From NCBI GenBank assembly GCA_021397835.1, contig JAJFZO010000896.1, positions 970,501 through 1,034,500 of the forward strand: 64,000 nt of DNA. Direction: 5' to 3'. Both the position numbers and the translations under genes were made by a program. Numbering within the stretch: position 1 is the first letter of the stretch; every line of letters starts with the position of its first letter. This document shows positions 1 through 12,170 of the stretch, in pieces. Under the pieces are notes generated by a model. It did no database searches, had not been told where the DNA came from, and saw only the letters and a program-made list of their open reading frames with translations. This DNA is from Moringa oleifera (Eukaryota > Streptophyta > Magnoliopsida > Brassicales > Moringaceae).

Positions 1-189
1 CAGTTGGGCTGAAAGGCCATTTTAGACTTGACCTGAAGAAGATAACAAAGCTAGTTTTTACTAGTTTGGCATTATAGCGTAAGACAGAGGTGGACACAGA
101 TGAGCAGTGTGTTAGGGGTACTGAGCCTGAACAGGACATTGCAATCTAAACTAAGGCCGACCTTATGAATGCATAGGTGTATGCTGTCA

Positions 190-930
190 GGCTCCTAACT
201 GCATTTGCTAGTGAGGTTGCAGTTATGGATAACTTACATGGCCTATCACTGCATGGCCTGATGACTGCTATGTCTAAGACTGCATAATAGAACTCAGAGG
301 CTAGTTAGGCTACAGAGGATGCGGCTAGAAATGAAGTTGAACTTACGGTTATAGTAAAGCTTGAGTTTTAAAGACGGGATGATGCTGAGGGTGAAGCAGA
401 GAAAAAGCCTGCGGTTGAAAGTGAGTCTCTAGATGTTTCATCTGAGCATTAGGTTGTTGATAGTGAGGCATCTACATATGTTAGGGAAGAGGTTGATTCA
501 AGTGGCTCTGTGAATTATGTTGAGTTTGAAGGTGAAGAAGACCTTGAAATGGTGCATGAGTTCGCAAAAGAACTTGAGAATATGGCAGCACTGCAGGTTA
601 AGCCTGAGGGTGTGGTTTACTTGTACTTGATTCTGAGATTAAGAAACCACAGGTGTTGGGATGGGAGGATGTGACTGAGGCTATCCAAAGGGTTGCAATT
701 GGGATTGGGGAAGAACCTGAGGTTGCATTATTAGTTGAGGCTGCATTGACAATTGAGGTTACGGAGCCAGTGGCTGCATGTACACTTGAGCTTGTTGCTG
801 TCCAGTCATCTATATAGTGTGAGCATGTAAAGGTTGTTGCTCGTACTATTGAAAAACCTACTGTTTATAGGGATAGTAGTGTTGATATGCATCATACTCA
901 GGACACTGCTGGTAATATTGTTTGATGCCA
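190..930 (+). pseudogene. Degenerate acidic reading frame in the 5' region of family A CACTA, function unknown
   Basis: A frame rich in Glu, Ala and Val can be followed for about 240 codons despite several stops and frameshifts. It contains recognisable peptides such as EDLEMVHEFAKELENMAAL (about 538-597). After a frameshift near 630 it continues with a stretch resembling VTEAIQRVAIGIGEE. The same frame is present on the minus strand of the complete family A copy (45200-44813 joined to 34518-34140), where the nested element splits it. Conservation between copies and the codon-like pattern suggest it was once coding. I do not recognise the protein. It could be a family-specific accessory protein (a TNPA analogue) or a captured host fragment. 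It is clearly broken here. Confidence 0.45.
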
Positions 931-1274
931 TTATTTTGGAGTTAGCACAGCACTAGGTACTGCTTGGACTTAGGAATTAGAGCTAGCTAGCTAACTAGGA
1001 TCTTAAGCTGGAGCTACAATAGTTTGAGAAGTCTGGGTTTTAGAAGCATTTAATGGATACCCCATTTACTCGATCAAAGATAGAAGAGCCAGTAACCAGC
1101 AATTGCAATTACCCTACAACCTTTAACGCTAGTTTTGGAATAACTTGCATTAAAGTTTATGGCCTTCGACATAACCTTACTTTTAAGATAAGGATTCTTA
1201 ATTCGTTTCTAGAGCTCGCAGAAGCCTCGTGCTTAATTTTTACTCTCTCCTTCATCTTTTTCCTCTTTGCTCTC

Positions 1275-1600
1275 TGTTTAGAAGCAACTAGACCAGCTGT
1301 GGGCAATCGCACTACCTCTCTCCGACCCTTCTTCACTTTGTTCTTCGTCCAGAAGTAGCTACGCCAACTGCTGGCAGTCGTATTGCCTCTTTTTGGCCCT
1401 CTCTGGTCTCTGTCCAAAAGCAGCTAGAGCAGCTACTAGCATAGCGGCGGCACTACCTCTCTTCTCTCTTCTAGCCTTATCCTCTTTGCTCTCCATCAAG
1501 AAGTAACTAGACCAACTACTGGCAATCGTACTACCTCTCTCTGGCTCTCTTCTGTTTGGTCTCTCTAGCTCCTTCTCTCTCAATTGTCTCAATTTTCACA
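1275..1600. repeat. Minisatellite, ~70-80 bp unit, four copies
   Basis: Units begin near 1279, 1351, 1420 and 1501 with AAGCAACTAGACCAGCT-like sequence followed by CACTACCTCTCTC-like sequence. The same repeat lies inverted at 33560-33840 in the complete family A element. Small open frames on both strands here (for example minus 1157-1417 and 1359-1592) follow the repeat and are probably not genes. Confidence 0.7.
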
Positions 1601-1639
1601 GGTAGTAGTCGCGCCCTCCTAGTCCATTCATTCATCTTT

Positions 1640-2465
1640 GGCATTCAAACGTATGTAAGTATTTTGGTATAGATTCAAAATTTTTTTATGAAATTTAAGT
1701 TTCATAATTTTGGTTGAATTTGGTTAATTTTATTTTAAAAATATATTGAGAATGTATATCATTTTGAAAGTTTTTTATTAAGTATGTTTGGTAAATTTTT
1801 ATTAATTGATGAAATTTGAATTTTTTTTAAGCATATGTAGACGAATATATTTGGTACGAATGGTTATATATTGATGCATTATTATTTGATAATTATTAAA
1901 ATTTTTAGATTAACTAATAAATTAATTAGATGTTACTTAGATGAATTTATATTTTGATAAATTAATTATATATTAGGTGTACATGAATTTATATTTGAAT
2001 TGATTTTTTTAGGTAAGATTAATTGATATATTTTGTCAAATTTAATTATATTGATTTTGTAGTTGACATAAATTAATATAAGTAATTAAATTTTAAATAG
2101 GTAATTAATTAATCATATGCTTATAAAATGAATCATTAATTATTTTTTAATTTTAATCAAGTTGCAAACTAGTTAGATGCTTGTGTAGTAATTAATTAGA
2201 TGATAATTAACTTACTATGTATTAATTAATTAATTAGTTATTAATCATTTATTTAGCTAATATTAATAAATTAGATGCTTGAGAAGTGAAAAATTAAATG
2301 TTATTTAAATTTTAATTAGGTTACTAGCTAGTTAAGTGCTTATATAGTAATTAATTAGATGTTAATTAAATATTAACTTTGTCTTAATTAATTAAATAAT
2401 AATTAACTATTTATTTAAATTTTAAATAATAAATTTGATGCTTGTAAAGTAAATAACTAAATGTT
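1640..2465. repeat. AT-rich leader of family A with ~160 bp tandem repeats
   Basis: Very AT-rich sequence dominated by TTAATTAATTAG. A repeated landmark (ATGCTTNNNNAGT followed by AATTAATTAGATG) recurs near 2118, 2276 and 2434, about 158 bp apart. It corresponds to 32520-33480 of the complete element, immediately upstream of the transposase ATG. No gene is seen here. Confidence 0.65.
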
Positions 2466-2476
2466 ATTTTCTTATA
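2460..2476. other. Internal deletion junction of the family A derivative
   Basis: Sequence to the left (TAAATAACTAAATGTTAT) matches the reverse complement of the leader near 32510-32540. Sequence to the right (TTTTCTTATAACTT) matches the reverse complement of 26800-26820. About 5.7 kb present in the full copy is missing between them. Only a few T/A bases of possible microhomology are shared. Confidence 0.7.
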
Positions 2477-2563
2477 ACTTAAAAATAAGTTATAATACTT
2501 GTTAAAATTATTAATAGTTCTGTTGATAATATTTTTAATGTTTATTTTTGATAATGTAAACAG

Positions 2564-3182
2564 CACTAGATGTTGGTGGTAGTCGAGCCTCATAATTTTG
2601 TATATAGTATTTTTAATCCTTTGAATGATAGTTCTCATCAAGAACTAGATCAGTTTATGTCTATGTAAGTAAAAATATTTTCATTTGTGTTAGTATTTAT
2701 TTTTTTACTCTTAAGAATATTGATTATTTTTTATCGGTAACTTTTTTAAATTGCTTCAAGTTATAAAAAAATTAACAAATAGGTGCATTCTTAAGAGTAT
2801 TCTTGTTAAGGTATGTATATTTAAACCTATATGTGATTTAGTTTTATTTATTTTACAAAATATAATAATTAAAATTTTTTAATGCGGTGTCCACATTAGC
2901 TTTCAAATACTGAGTGTGGATATTATATTATGAAATTTGTAAGGAACATCATTGATACACATGATAGAAATATCCCATATGCGAAAATAATATTTTTTAA
3001 GCATTTACTTATGCAAATACTTCAGTAATTAATTAATATGCTTACTAAAAGTTTTAATTGGACTAACTTTTTTTTTTATAAATATATAGTTAGTGGATAT
3101 AAATACTTACACCCAATCGAATATTGATGAAGTTAGAAAAAAGGTTGGACAATTTCTTTGGAGTGCCATATTAGAAAGTTGA
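2564..3182 (+). pseudogene. 3' exons of CACTA gene 2: Ulp1-like (C48) cysteine protease relic
   Basis: Three short exons survive after the internal deletion. The first reads H-stop-MLVVVEPHNFVYS; the His of the Ulp1 HW motif is at 2564-2566 and the following Trp codon is TAG (2567-2569). The second reads CPH-stop-LSNTECGYYIMKF; the catalytic Cys codon is at 2915-2917, and the codon expected to encode the catalytic Gln is TAG (2897-2899). The third reads YTQSNIDEVRKKVGQFL and stops at 3180-3182. The layout matches the end of gene 2 at 26132-26760 in the full copy. Ulp1 proteases cleave SUMO from proteins. Two nonsense codons at or beside catalytic positions show that this copy encodes no active enzyme. 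Confidence 0.75.
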
Positions 3183-3884
3183 ACCTTGAAGATTTTTATA
3201 CACATGAACATCATTGAATTTATATAGTTGAATTTTTATAATTGTGTATGATAGTGCATATCTAAACTCATGTATTGTACATACGAAGTTCAATTATGAT
3301 ATCAAATTCTTTTCTTTTGTTTTGTTCATCTCTTGTTACATTTTTAAATTTTATTATGTTGAGTGTTTTTAAACATGAAAGAAGTAATGATGGTTTCAAT
3401 GAGAATGGTATTAAAGTTCATAATAGGAAAAAGTTTTTTCACTGAAGTGTTGGTATTGAAGTGTCAAAGTGTTGTTATTAAAGTGTTAAAGTGTTGGTAT
3501 TGAAGTGTTGGTATAATTATATTAAAGAAAGAAAGAAATATGGTATAGTTGTTCTATTTAAGTGTTAATATTAAAATGATGGTGTAATTATGTTGAAGGA
3601 AGAAAGATAGTATAGTTGTTTCATTGAAGTGTATAAAAAGAACTGTGATTAGTGTATTTGATAATTGTATACTTATATGTGTTGACTGTGTTTAATTGAA
3701 GAGTCATATCTACATATTGTAATTTAATTTTGATGGAGAAAATTTTTGTTGCATATTATGAAGAATTGTATTGATGTATATGGTTGATGTGGAAGAGAAA
3801 AAAAAATTTGTATATGTAGATTTTGGATAATTTGAATATAAAAATTTTGTATTTATTTTAAAATTAATATATATATATATATAC
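3183..3884. other. 3' flank of family A gene 2, no gene
   Basis: AT-rich 3' untranslated/terminal region matching 25746-26131 of the full copy in its distal part. It contains short imprecise repeats of GTGTTGGTATTGAAGTG (about 3440-3520) and a TA microsatellite at 3867-3883. No coding signal is seen. Confidence 0.6.
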
Positions 3885-4126
3885 TTTTAATGACAGTTCT
3901 ATTAGAACTGTCATTAAAGGCCTTACCTTTTAACGACAGTTCTAGTAGAACTATCATTGAAGTCCTTGTTTTAATGACAGTTCTATTAGAACTATCATTA
4001 AACATAAGGGCCTTTAATGACAGTTTTCAATAACAGTCATTAAAACTTCTCTCCTTTAATGACATGAATAAAGATGACAGTTTTACAACAGTCATTAAAA
4101 GCTATTTTTCACTATCATTAAAGCTT
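3885..4126. repeat. Family A subterminal repeats (hairpin type)
   Basis: Repeated units of the form TTTAATGACAGTTCTATTAG followed by AACTGTCATTAAAG, that is, short palindromes about 30 nt long. The same motif occurs at 25379-25745 and, more degenerate, at 45770-46058. Clustered subterminal motifs are the usual binding sites of the CACTA TNPA-type protein. Confidence 0.8.
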
Positions 4127-4141
4127 TTAGTTATAATAGTG
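4127..4141 (-). repeat. CACTA terminal inverted repeat (3' end of family A deletion copy)
   Basis: Reverse complement begins CACTATTATAACTAAAAGC, compared with CACCACAACAAATAAAAGC at 25364. The next sequence outward is satellite. Confidence 0.8.
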
Positions 4142-7100
4142 AAGGTTCAAGCACAAGAATCCATGGTCTACGGTACTGAGCCCAAGGTCTAGGGTCCTGA
4201 GTCCTAGGTTTAGGGTCTAAGGTCAAGAAATTAACATTAAAATTTTAGATTTATAGGTTTGGGGTTCAAGGTTAGATGTAACTTTCCATATTCATGCTTT
4301 ATGGTTCAAGGCTTAAGGTTCAAGTTCAGGATGCATGTATTCATGTTAAACGCTTTTTGGTTCAAGGCTTAATGTTTAAGTTCAGGGTTTAGGGACTACG
4401 GTGGTCTAAGGTGTCATAGCCGAGGTTTCATTATGGAAAACTCTTAGTGTAAAAAGGAAGGAAATTTATTTCTTTGGAAATACATAAAAAAAATTTGAAC
4501 TCACCACCAATTTTTTAAACTGTATGTACTGATACCTAATTTTGCTTCCAAAATAATGAAAGGTCTATGTCAAAGAAGAACGCTTTAAGCCAACACACTA
4601 AGAGCAAAACATAAACCATATGGCATTGTAGTAAAAGAGAATGAGAACTCAATATGGCTATTTCATCATAAACGAATGACATTCCCATGACCAACAAGAC
4701 TCCTTAGGGAGATTTTGCAAAAAAAGTCAAGGAAAAGATGCAAAGAAGTGAATGATGAATCTTATAAAGGGTGACGTCAAGAGTATTTTGGGTTTAACCA
4801 AGGGTTTAGAACATCATAGGAGGAAAAGAAATGAAGGCAAAAAGTGAGCTTTATAAGCTTTTCCTTGGTAGAAGAATTGAAAATTATGATTAAAAAGGGT
4901 GGTTTAAAGGCAGTTTCTAAAAGATCCTTGAGGAGGTTGACGAAATGAAAGATGAATGTGGGATATTATAGTCTTTTAATTGTATAAAAAATATCTTGAA
5001 AGAAAAAAGAACGTAAGGGAAAAAAATGAGTACCTAAAATTGTTTAGGGCTTTTTTCGAAGGAAATTTGAGGGATCTGAGTGCTTAATAAATATGAAGAA
5101 TAGATGCAATTGAGTATGAAATATTGAGGGTGCTTAAACATGATCACTGTTGTTTGAAAAAATAATGGTTTGAAGGTTTAGCATAAGGTATCTATTATTT
5201 TTTATGTGAACACTTTTAGGGGTAACCTTAGAGAAGGATAAATGCTTTTGAAGGATGAAAAGTAGAAATGGAAAAGGCTAAAATTATGTTCCTTTAAAAG
5301 AAAATCACTTGAAGATCTATATTTTACTAGTTAAATGATACCAATTGGAGTTCAGAAGAAATAGTTATTGGCAAAATACAAAGTACTATCAAAGTTAGCC
5401 AAAACTACTTAAATAGATTTGTCTATTCCCTTAGTGCTTCCACTTATGTTTCACCATCCAATCTTGCAATGAACAACATAAGAAAATACAAAAATGCTCC
5501 GAAAGAGCTCTTAAAATTCAAACTTTACTGGATAGCTACACTATAAATGGTTGAGTCATTAATAAGGTTCTAGGTCTATGATGAAGTGTTTTGGATCAAA
5601 GGACTAAGGTCTAGGGTTAAAGCCTTGAGCTCCAGGGGTTTGAGGTTAAGGTTAAGGTTAAACATTGAAGTCAAAGGTTTAAGGTGCAAGGTTAAGGCTA
5701 CAAGGTCTAAGGTCAAAGGTTAAAGGTTAAAGGTCTCAGGTCTAATGTCGAGGGTGAAGGTTAAGAGTACTAAGTCTAGGTTTAAGGTTCATGGTTTAAG
5801 ATGCAAGGTCCAAGCTCAAAGACCAATGGTCAAGGGTCATGAGCTAATGGTCTAAGGTCCCAAACTCAAGGTTGGTTCAAAATCCTGTGTCTAGGGTCTA
5901 AGGTTAAGAAATTAAAATTGAAAGTTTCAAAGTTGTTGGTTTAGGGTTCGAGGTTAAGGATGCAAGTTCTATGGTCACATTATATTATTCAGGCTCTTTG
6001 TTAAAGTTTAGGGTTTAGGGACTAAGGTGGTTTAAGGTGTCATAGTAAGGGCTTCACGATGATAAACACTTAGTATGAAAAAGGAGAAAATGTGTGTCTT
6101 TGGAAATCCCTAAAAAATAACATTGGAGTCCCATAAATTTTTTAAAGTTGTATGTACTAATACTTAGTTTTGCTTATAAAATGATTCAAGGTCTGCTAGA
6201 TATGAAAGAAGAACGTTTAAAGCAATATACTAAGAGCAAAGCATAAACTACATAACATAGTAAGAGAGAATGAAAATGTAAATTATATATTCCATCATAA
6301 ATGAAACTACATTTTTATGACCAATAAGGCATTTTTAAGGAGGTTTTACATAAAATCAAGAAGGAGATACAAAAAAGTAAATGTCAAATCTTGTAGAGGG
6401 TGATCTCGTGAATATTGTTGAATAAATTTAGGCTTAAAACATAATAGAATTAAAAGATATGAAAATATAAAGCAACCCCCTTTTCCTTGGAAGGAAAATT
6501 CAAAATTATGATTAAAGAGGGCTCTTCTATGACTGTTTTTAAAAGATCTTTGAAGAAGTTAGATTAAAACGAGAGAGGCATATGTGAGATTGCAATTCTA
6601 TGATTGCATAGGAACAATCTTGAATGCAAAAGAATGGAAGGAAAAAAAAGATATTGATGCTAGAAGACCCCCTTGTGGGCTCTTCCTAGGGTTGAAGTTG
6701 AGTACTTGAAATTATTCCAAACTTTTTCCAAAAGGTAATTTGATGGATCTAATGGCTTAAGAAAATGAACAATAGTCGGAAATGGCTAAGAAATACTAAA
6801 GGTACTTCAATGAGATCAATTATGTTTGAGAAAAAAAAATAAGTTAGAAGGAAAATCATAAGGTATCTTATGTTTTGATGCGAGCTCTTTTTGGAGCAAC
6901 TTTCAAAAAGGAAAAATGCTTTCAAAGCATGAAAAGAGAAAATTAAAATGACCATAATTAAGTTCTCTTAAAAGAAAATCACTTAAAGTCTCAGATTTTA
7001 CAAGTTAATAATGTCAATTAGAGTTCAAATGAGTGAATGATTGGCAAAATATAAAGTGGTGTCAAAGTTGGCCAAAACTATAAAAATAGATTAGTTTTTT

Positions 7101-10100
7101 CCTTTAAAGCTTTTATTTGTTTTCTATCTTCTAATCTTGCAATAAACAACATAAAAAATCACCAAAAAGCATCGAGAAAGCTCTTAAAATTGAAAAAGCT
7201 CTGGATCAATGCACAATGAACTACTAATAGGGTTTTAAGTCTATGGTGAAGGGTCTAGGCTCAAAGGTCTAAGGACAAGTTCAATGTCATAATTAAAGGT
7301 TCAATGTTTAGGGTTGAGGCTACAAGGTCCAAGGTGAAGATCGAAGGTCAAGGGTCATGAGCCAAAGGTCTAGAGCCTTGAACCTAAAGTCGAGGGCTCC
7401 TAGATCTAGAGTCTAAGGTGAAAAAATTAAAATTAAAATTTTGAGTTGTAGGTTTAGGTGTCAAGGTTAAGGATGCAAGTTTTCATGTTTCAAGTTTTAT
7501 TGTTCAAGTCTAAAATTTCAAGTTAAGGGTTTAGGGACTAGGGTGGTCAAGGGTGTCATAATACGAGTCTTACAGTGGATAACCAGTTGTGTGAAAATGG
7601 AGAAAATTCATTTCGTTTGAAATCCTTAAAAAAAAAATTTTGAAGTGTTCTCTAATTTTTGTTAACTAGATGCACTAATACTTAATTTTGGTTTCAAAAT
7701 TATGCAAGCTATAAGATGTGGAAGAAGAAAGGTTTGAGGCAACACACTACAAGCAAAGCATAAAACCACATGGCATTAAAGTAAAAAAGAATGAGAATTT
7801 AAAATGGCTATTTCTTAATAAATGAACTACATTCACGTGACCAAAAGAACTGATGAAAGGAGGTTTTAAGAAAAATCCCAAAAGAGAAGTAAAGAAGTGA
7901 AAGATAAATCTTGTAGATGATGATCTAATGAATATTTTAGGAACAATTTGGGGTTTAAAACATAAAAAGATGAAAAGATATGAAAGCAAAAAATGATCCT
8001 CATGTGCATTTTCTTGGTGCAAGAATTACAAATTACGATTAAAGAGGGCTTTTTTGAGATAGTTTTTGGAAGATCCTTAAAGAATTTAGATGAAAAGAAA
8101 GATAAGCGTCAGTTATTATAGTTTGCAATTGTATAGGAACAATATTGAAATTGAAAGAATGAAAGGGAAAAAATATATTGATACTTACAGACCCCTTGGT
8201 GGGCTTTTCATTGAGTTAGACGTGAGTACTTGAAATTCTTTGGAACTTCCCCAAAAAGATAAATCAAAGGATCAAATGGCTAAGGAGCATGAAGAATAAT
8301 TCGGAAAGAATATGAAATACTAAGCATGCTTTAATGGGATCAATTATTTTTGACCAAAAAAAAAAGCAGAAGGAAGAGCATAAGGTTTTGTGCATTTTCA
8401 TGCGAGCTCTTTTGTAGAGCAACTTTCACGAAGGTAAAACGCATTCGAAGAATGAAAATAGGAAATTAAAATGGTCAAAATTTAGTTATCTCAAAAGAAA
8501 ATCAATTGAAGATTTAGATGATACAAGTTAAATGGTGTCAATTAGAGTTTGGAGGCGAGAGTTATTTTCATAAGACAAAGTAGTGTCAAAGTTGCCCTAA
8601 ACCACACAAATAGATTTGTTTTTTTCCTTAATGCTTCCACTAGTCCTTCACCGTCTAATTCTAGAATAAAAAACATTAAAAAAAAAAGCATTGACAAAGC
8701 TCTAAACATTCAAAAAAAAGTACATAAATGCATTATAAATAGTTGAGTTCTCAAAAAGGCTCAAGGTCAATGATGAAAGGTCTAGGGTCGAATATCTAAA
8801 TTTTAGGGTTGAAGGTCTAACTTCTAAGGTTTAGGGTCAAGATTAAGAGTCCAAGTCAAAGGTTTAAGATTTAGGGTTAAGGCCATAAGGTCCAAGGTCA
8901 AAGACCAATGGTCAAAGGTCGTCACCAAAAGTTCCACGATCGCAAGTCCTATGTCTAGGCTTTAAGGTCAAGAAATTAAAATTCGAAGTTCTAGATTGTA
9001 GATTTAGGGTTCAAGGACAAGGATGCAAGTTTTCATATTCATGCTATATCGTTTAGGGTTCAAGGATAAAGTTCAAAGTTTAGGGACTAGGGTGGCCTAG
9101 GGTATCATAACTAGGGTTTTGTTGTTGACAACCCTTAGTGTGAAAAAGAAGAAAATTTATTTCTTTAGAAATCCTTAAAAAAAACAAAATTGAAATCGCC
9201 AACAATTTTTTAAATTGTGTGTACTGATAACTTATTTTGCTTCCAAAATCATCCAAGGTCTGTAAGATGTCAAAGAAGAACGATTTTGATGCTTCCAAAA
9301 TATTAGTAGCATTTTGAAAAAGGAAATTCAAGGGATCTAATGCCTCAACAAAGATGAAGAATAGTTAGAAATAAGTATGAAATGCTAAGGATGCTTCAAT
9401 GAGATCAAATATTTTTGACAAGAAAATAATATAGGGTTGAAGGAAGTGCATAAGGTACCATTTGTTTGGACACAAGCTCTTTCTAAAGTGAGTTTCAAGA
9501 AGGAAAAATGCTTTTGTAGGATGAATAGAGGAAATCAAAGTGGTTAAAATTAACTTATCTAAAAAAGATCACTTGAAGATTCATATTTTAGAAATTAAAT
9601 GATGTTAATTGGAGTTCGAACGAGAGAGTTATTGGTAAAATACAAAGTGATGTCAAAGTTGGCAAAAACTACCCAAATAGATTTGTTTTTTCCCTGAATG
9701 CTTCCACTTTATGTCATCATGTAATATTGCAGCACACAACATAAACAAAAACACAAAAAAAAAATCATTAACAAGCTCTCAAAATTCAAAAAACACTAGA
9801 TAAATGCATTATAAATGATTAAGTTATCAATAGGGTTTTAGGTTTATCCTGAAGGGTCTAGGATCGAAGGTCTAAGGTCAAGGTCCAAGGTTTAGGTTCA
9901 AGGATAAGGAATAAGTCAAAGGTTTAGGGTTCATGGTTAAGGCTACAAGGTCCAAGGTCAAAGATCGATGGTAAAGGGTCAGGAGTCAAAAGTCTAAGGT
10001 CGCAAGTCTAAGGTCTAGGATCTCGAGCCTAAGATATAAGGTCTAAGGTCAAGAAAGTGAAATTTGAAGTTTAGAGTTGCAGGTTTTAGGTTGAAGGTTA

Positions 10101-10167
10101 AGGATGCAAGTTTCCTTGTTCAAACTTAACGGTTCAGAGCTTAACTTTCAAGTTCAAGGTTTAGGGA
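4142..10167. repeat. Satellite array, segment A (~1.5-1.6 kb monomer with telomere-like heptamer block)
   Basis: Head-to-tail monomers can be phased on the landmark TTTAGGGACTA(A/G)GGTGG followed by GGTGTCATAG, at 4388, 6014, 7530 and 9079, giving lengths of about 1626, 1516 and 1549 bp. The last monomer is shortened by an internal deletion near 9290. Each holds, in order, a CCAATTTTTTAAACTGTATG tract, a GCAAGGTCTACAAGATGTCA tract, several polyA/polyT-rich stretches, and then a block of degenerate 7-nt repeats (GGTCTAA, AGGGTCT, AGGGTTC types). Heptamer blocks lie at 4142-4400, 5560-6030, 7215-7545, 8755-9095 and 9832-10167. No preserved gene is seen; all open frames are short. Monomers are strongly diverged, so the array is old. 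Confidence 0.85.
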
Positions 10168-10239
10168 TGAGGATGTGAACAGCATGAATGTAATTAATGG
10201 GTAAGCAGGAGTTTATTAATCTTAAGAGCATAAAAAAAT

Positions 10240-12170
10240 GAACTTAAATTTCCCCAAAATGCCATATCCTATTGCCAGAGTCATATTCTCTTTTTGTCAT
10301 AAAACTAGGATGCACAGATTTCTTTTGCTTTGGATTTCACAAATCACCATCTTGTATGATCTTTTCCATCTTTCATCTTAATTGATTGATTACCTGAACA
10401 TAATCCATGTTCATTGGAATGGTTATCATATGTTTGACTTCAAATCTGCATTTTGCCTCCTTATCAACAAGCTTCTCTAATGGATTTTTCTTATATTGAT
10501 CTATTTTTCCCTTCAATCTTTCATTTTCCTTTTTTCATGACATTCAAAACCTCACGAAATTTTTTTATGTTATTTTTTTTCTTTCTCCCAATCTTGGATC
10601 ATTCATCTATTCTTTAAAGACAACACCTCTTGGGTAAGTTTCTTCATTTTCTTGTCTTTTTCAACTACATTATCTAATGTTACAATGTTTATTTTCCTCC
10701 TCAAAGACTCTCCTCTTTGACTTGATCTAAATCTTAATTAAACTTACCAATCATTTGATCCTAAATCCTAGCCTCATATCTTAGTACTTAATTTGTTTTT
10801 CCAATTTGGCCTTTTTTTACTGTCAATTGTTCGATATCTTGATTTTGCTACTTCTTGAAAGTTGCTGTAGGCATTAGGATTAAGATTAAGGTGAATTGAT
10901 ATTGAAGTAGTTAGGCTGGTAGGTGTAAATCTCTAATCAATTTCTTCATCCACCGATGATATCTTAGGTAGATTCTTAAAGTGAATCTCTATTTCCTCAT
11001 AATGAACTTGCCCTGCTCTAGCATTTCTTTTTGCATTTTGATAAAGGTGTTATTGTAATTTCTACCTTGTACCAAATCATGTGAAATAGGGATGAATTAC
11101 TTAATCGTTAGTTGTTTAAGGACTAATAAAAGTGCATATCCAGAGTAACCCCATAAGCTTGGCAACACTAAGGCAAATCCATTTTTAGTTCGATAAAGAA
11201 TTGTTTTCATAGAATAACCATAACACCATTCACTTAACATCTATCTCTTTTCAAGTGTGAAGCACAAGAAACCATTATGACTATACTTTCTTTTTAAATT
11301 CTTCATTTTTATAAAAATCCTTGATCGGGTTACAGAAAAGATTCTTAAGGCCTTTTCATTCTTGATCAGATGGCTCTTTAATTAGATGTATAAAATAATT
11401 GCCCCATGATTTTCCTTATTGTTGAGATCTTATAATAAGATAGAGACTTGAAAGTCTCAGCAAGTATAACTAGGGTTAAGTCTACCCCTTGCTCAATCAT
11501 CTCCATAAAGTATAATTGTAGCCAAGTTAATATAACCAGATACTTTTAGTAAAATCACTAATCTATATATTGAAACAACTAAAAGAGGCAGGTCACTTAA
11601 CTTATCACTATGTCCTTATAGTAATCCCATCAAATAATTTTTTTTTCTATAGTCTTCATACCCCTTATTAGCCCTTCCTTGGAGATCTACATACTCTTGA
11701 AAAATCTTTTTATTTTTTGGACGGCTATATTTTTTGTATTATAAGTTAGATGAGGCTAGAATGATCTAATTCCCAACAAGGATATGTATTCCTTAAGGGT
11801 AGGCGTAGGATTAACTTCTCCAAATTTAAGAACCTTATATGTTGGATCCTAAATGTGGACTGCTATCTTATCAAAGATTCATCAATCTATCAAAAAATTA
11901 ACTCCCTAATACTTTCATATATCTTTTTGAATTCTTCCTTTTCAAATGGGCTAACTTGACTCTAAGCTTCTTTTAAGGTCATAAGATCATTTTCCTTCAG
12001 TATCAAAACTAACTTTAGAAGACATTTAATAATGATAAGGACGCATTAATTTGCCTCCATACTTAGATTGCAAACTTTTTGCCCATGGGTTGCACTTCTT
12101 TATAGGATATAAACTAGTCCGATCTTCCAGTCTACTCATTTTGATTCTCAAATTTGAAATAAAATCATTC
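10240..12170 (-). pseudogene. Degenerate ORF1 of a Tat/Ogre-like retrotransposon (DUF7745-like)
   Basis: Read on the minus strand with stops and frameshifts, the region contains a run of peptides typical of the plant ORF1 proteins that precede gag in Ogre/Tat elements (often annotated DUF7745 or girdin-like): DPTYKVLKFGEVNPTPTLKE near 11860-11780, then LAETFKSLSYYKISTIRK near 11470-11420. They are followed by a lysine/glutamate-rich, coiled-coil-like stretch (ENERLKGKIDQYKKNPLEKL) near 10540-10470. No continuous frame survives. The family assignment comes from recalled motif patterns and needs a profile search. The alternative is an unrelated degenerate protein of the same element. Confidence 0.45.

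Larger units (their letters stand above)
1..4141 (+). mobile_element. CACTA (En/Spm) element, family A, internally deleted copy, 5' end outside window
   Basis: The right end reads, on the minus strand, CACTATTATAACTAAAAGC, a CACTA terminus, preceded by hairpin-type subterminal repeats. The body aligns in inverted orientation with the family A element at 25364-46073: positions 1-2465 match its 5' half and 2470-4141 match its 3' end. The whole transposase gene and most of gene 2 (the homologue of about 26820-32510) are missing. It is therefore a non-autonomous, dSpm-like deletion derivative. The 5' terminus lies left of the window. It ends directly against satellite sequence at 4142, whose first bases AAG would be one copy of the 3-bp target duplication; the partner copy cannot be seen. 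Confidence 0.85.

Noticed and set aside
1053..1592. Overlapping small ORFs on both strands in the family A leader
   Set aside because: They follow the ~75-bp minisatellite, and the protein versions are not conserved beyond what the repeat dictates.
4142..10167. A true telomere or a CRISPR-like array
   Set aside because: The heptamers are degenerate and embedded in a larger monomer with CACTA and LTR sequence on both sides; there is no regular repeat-spacer pattern.
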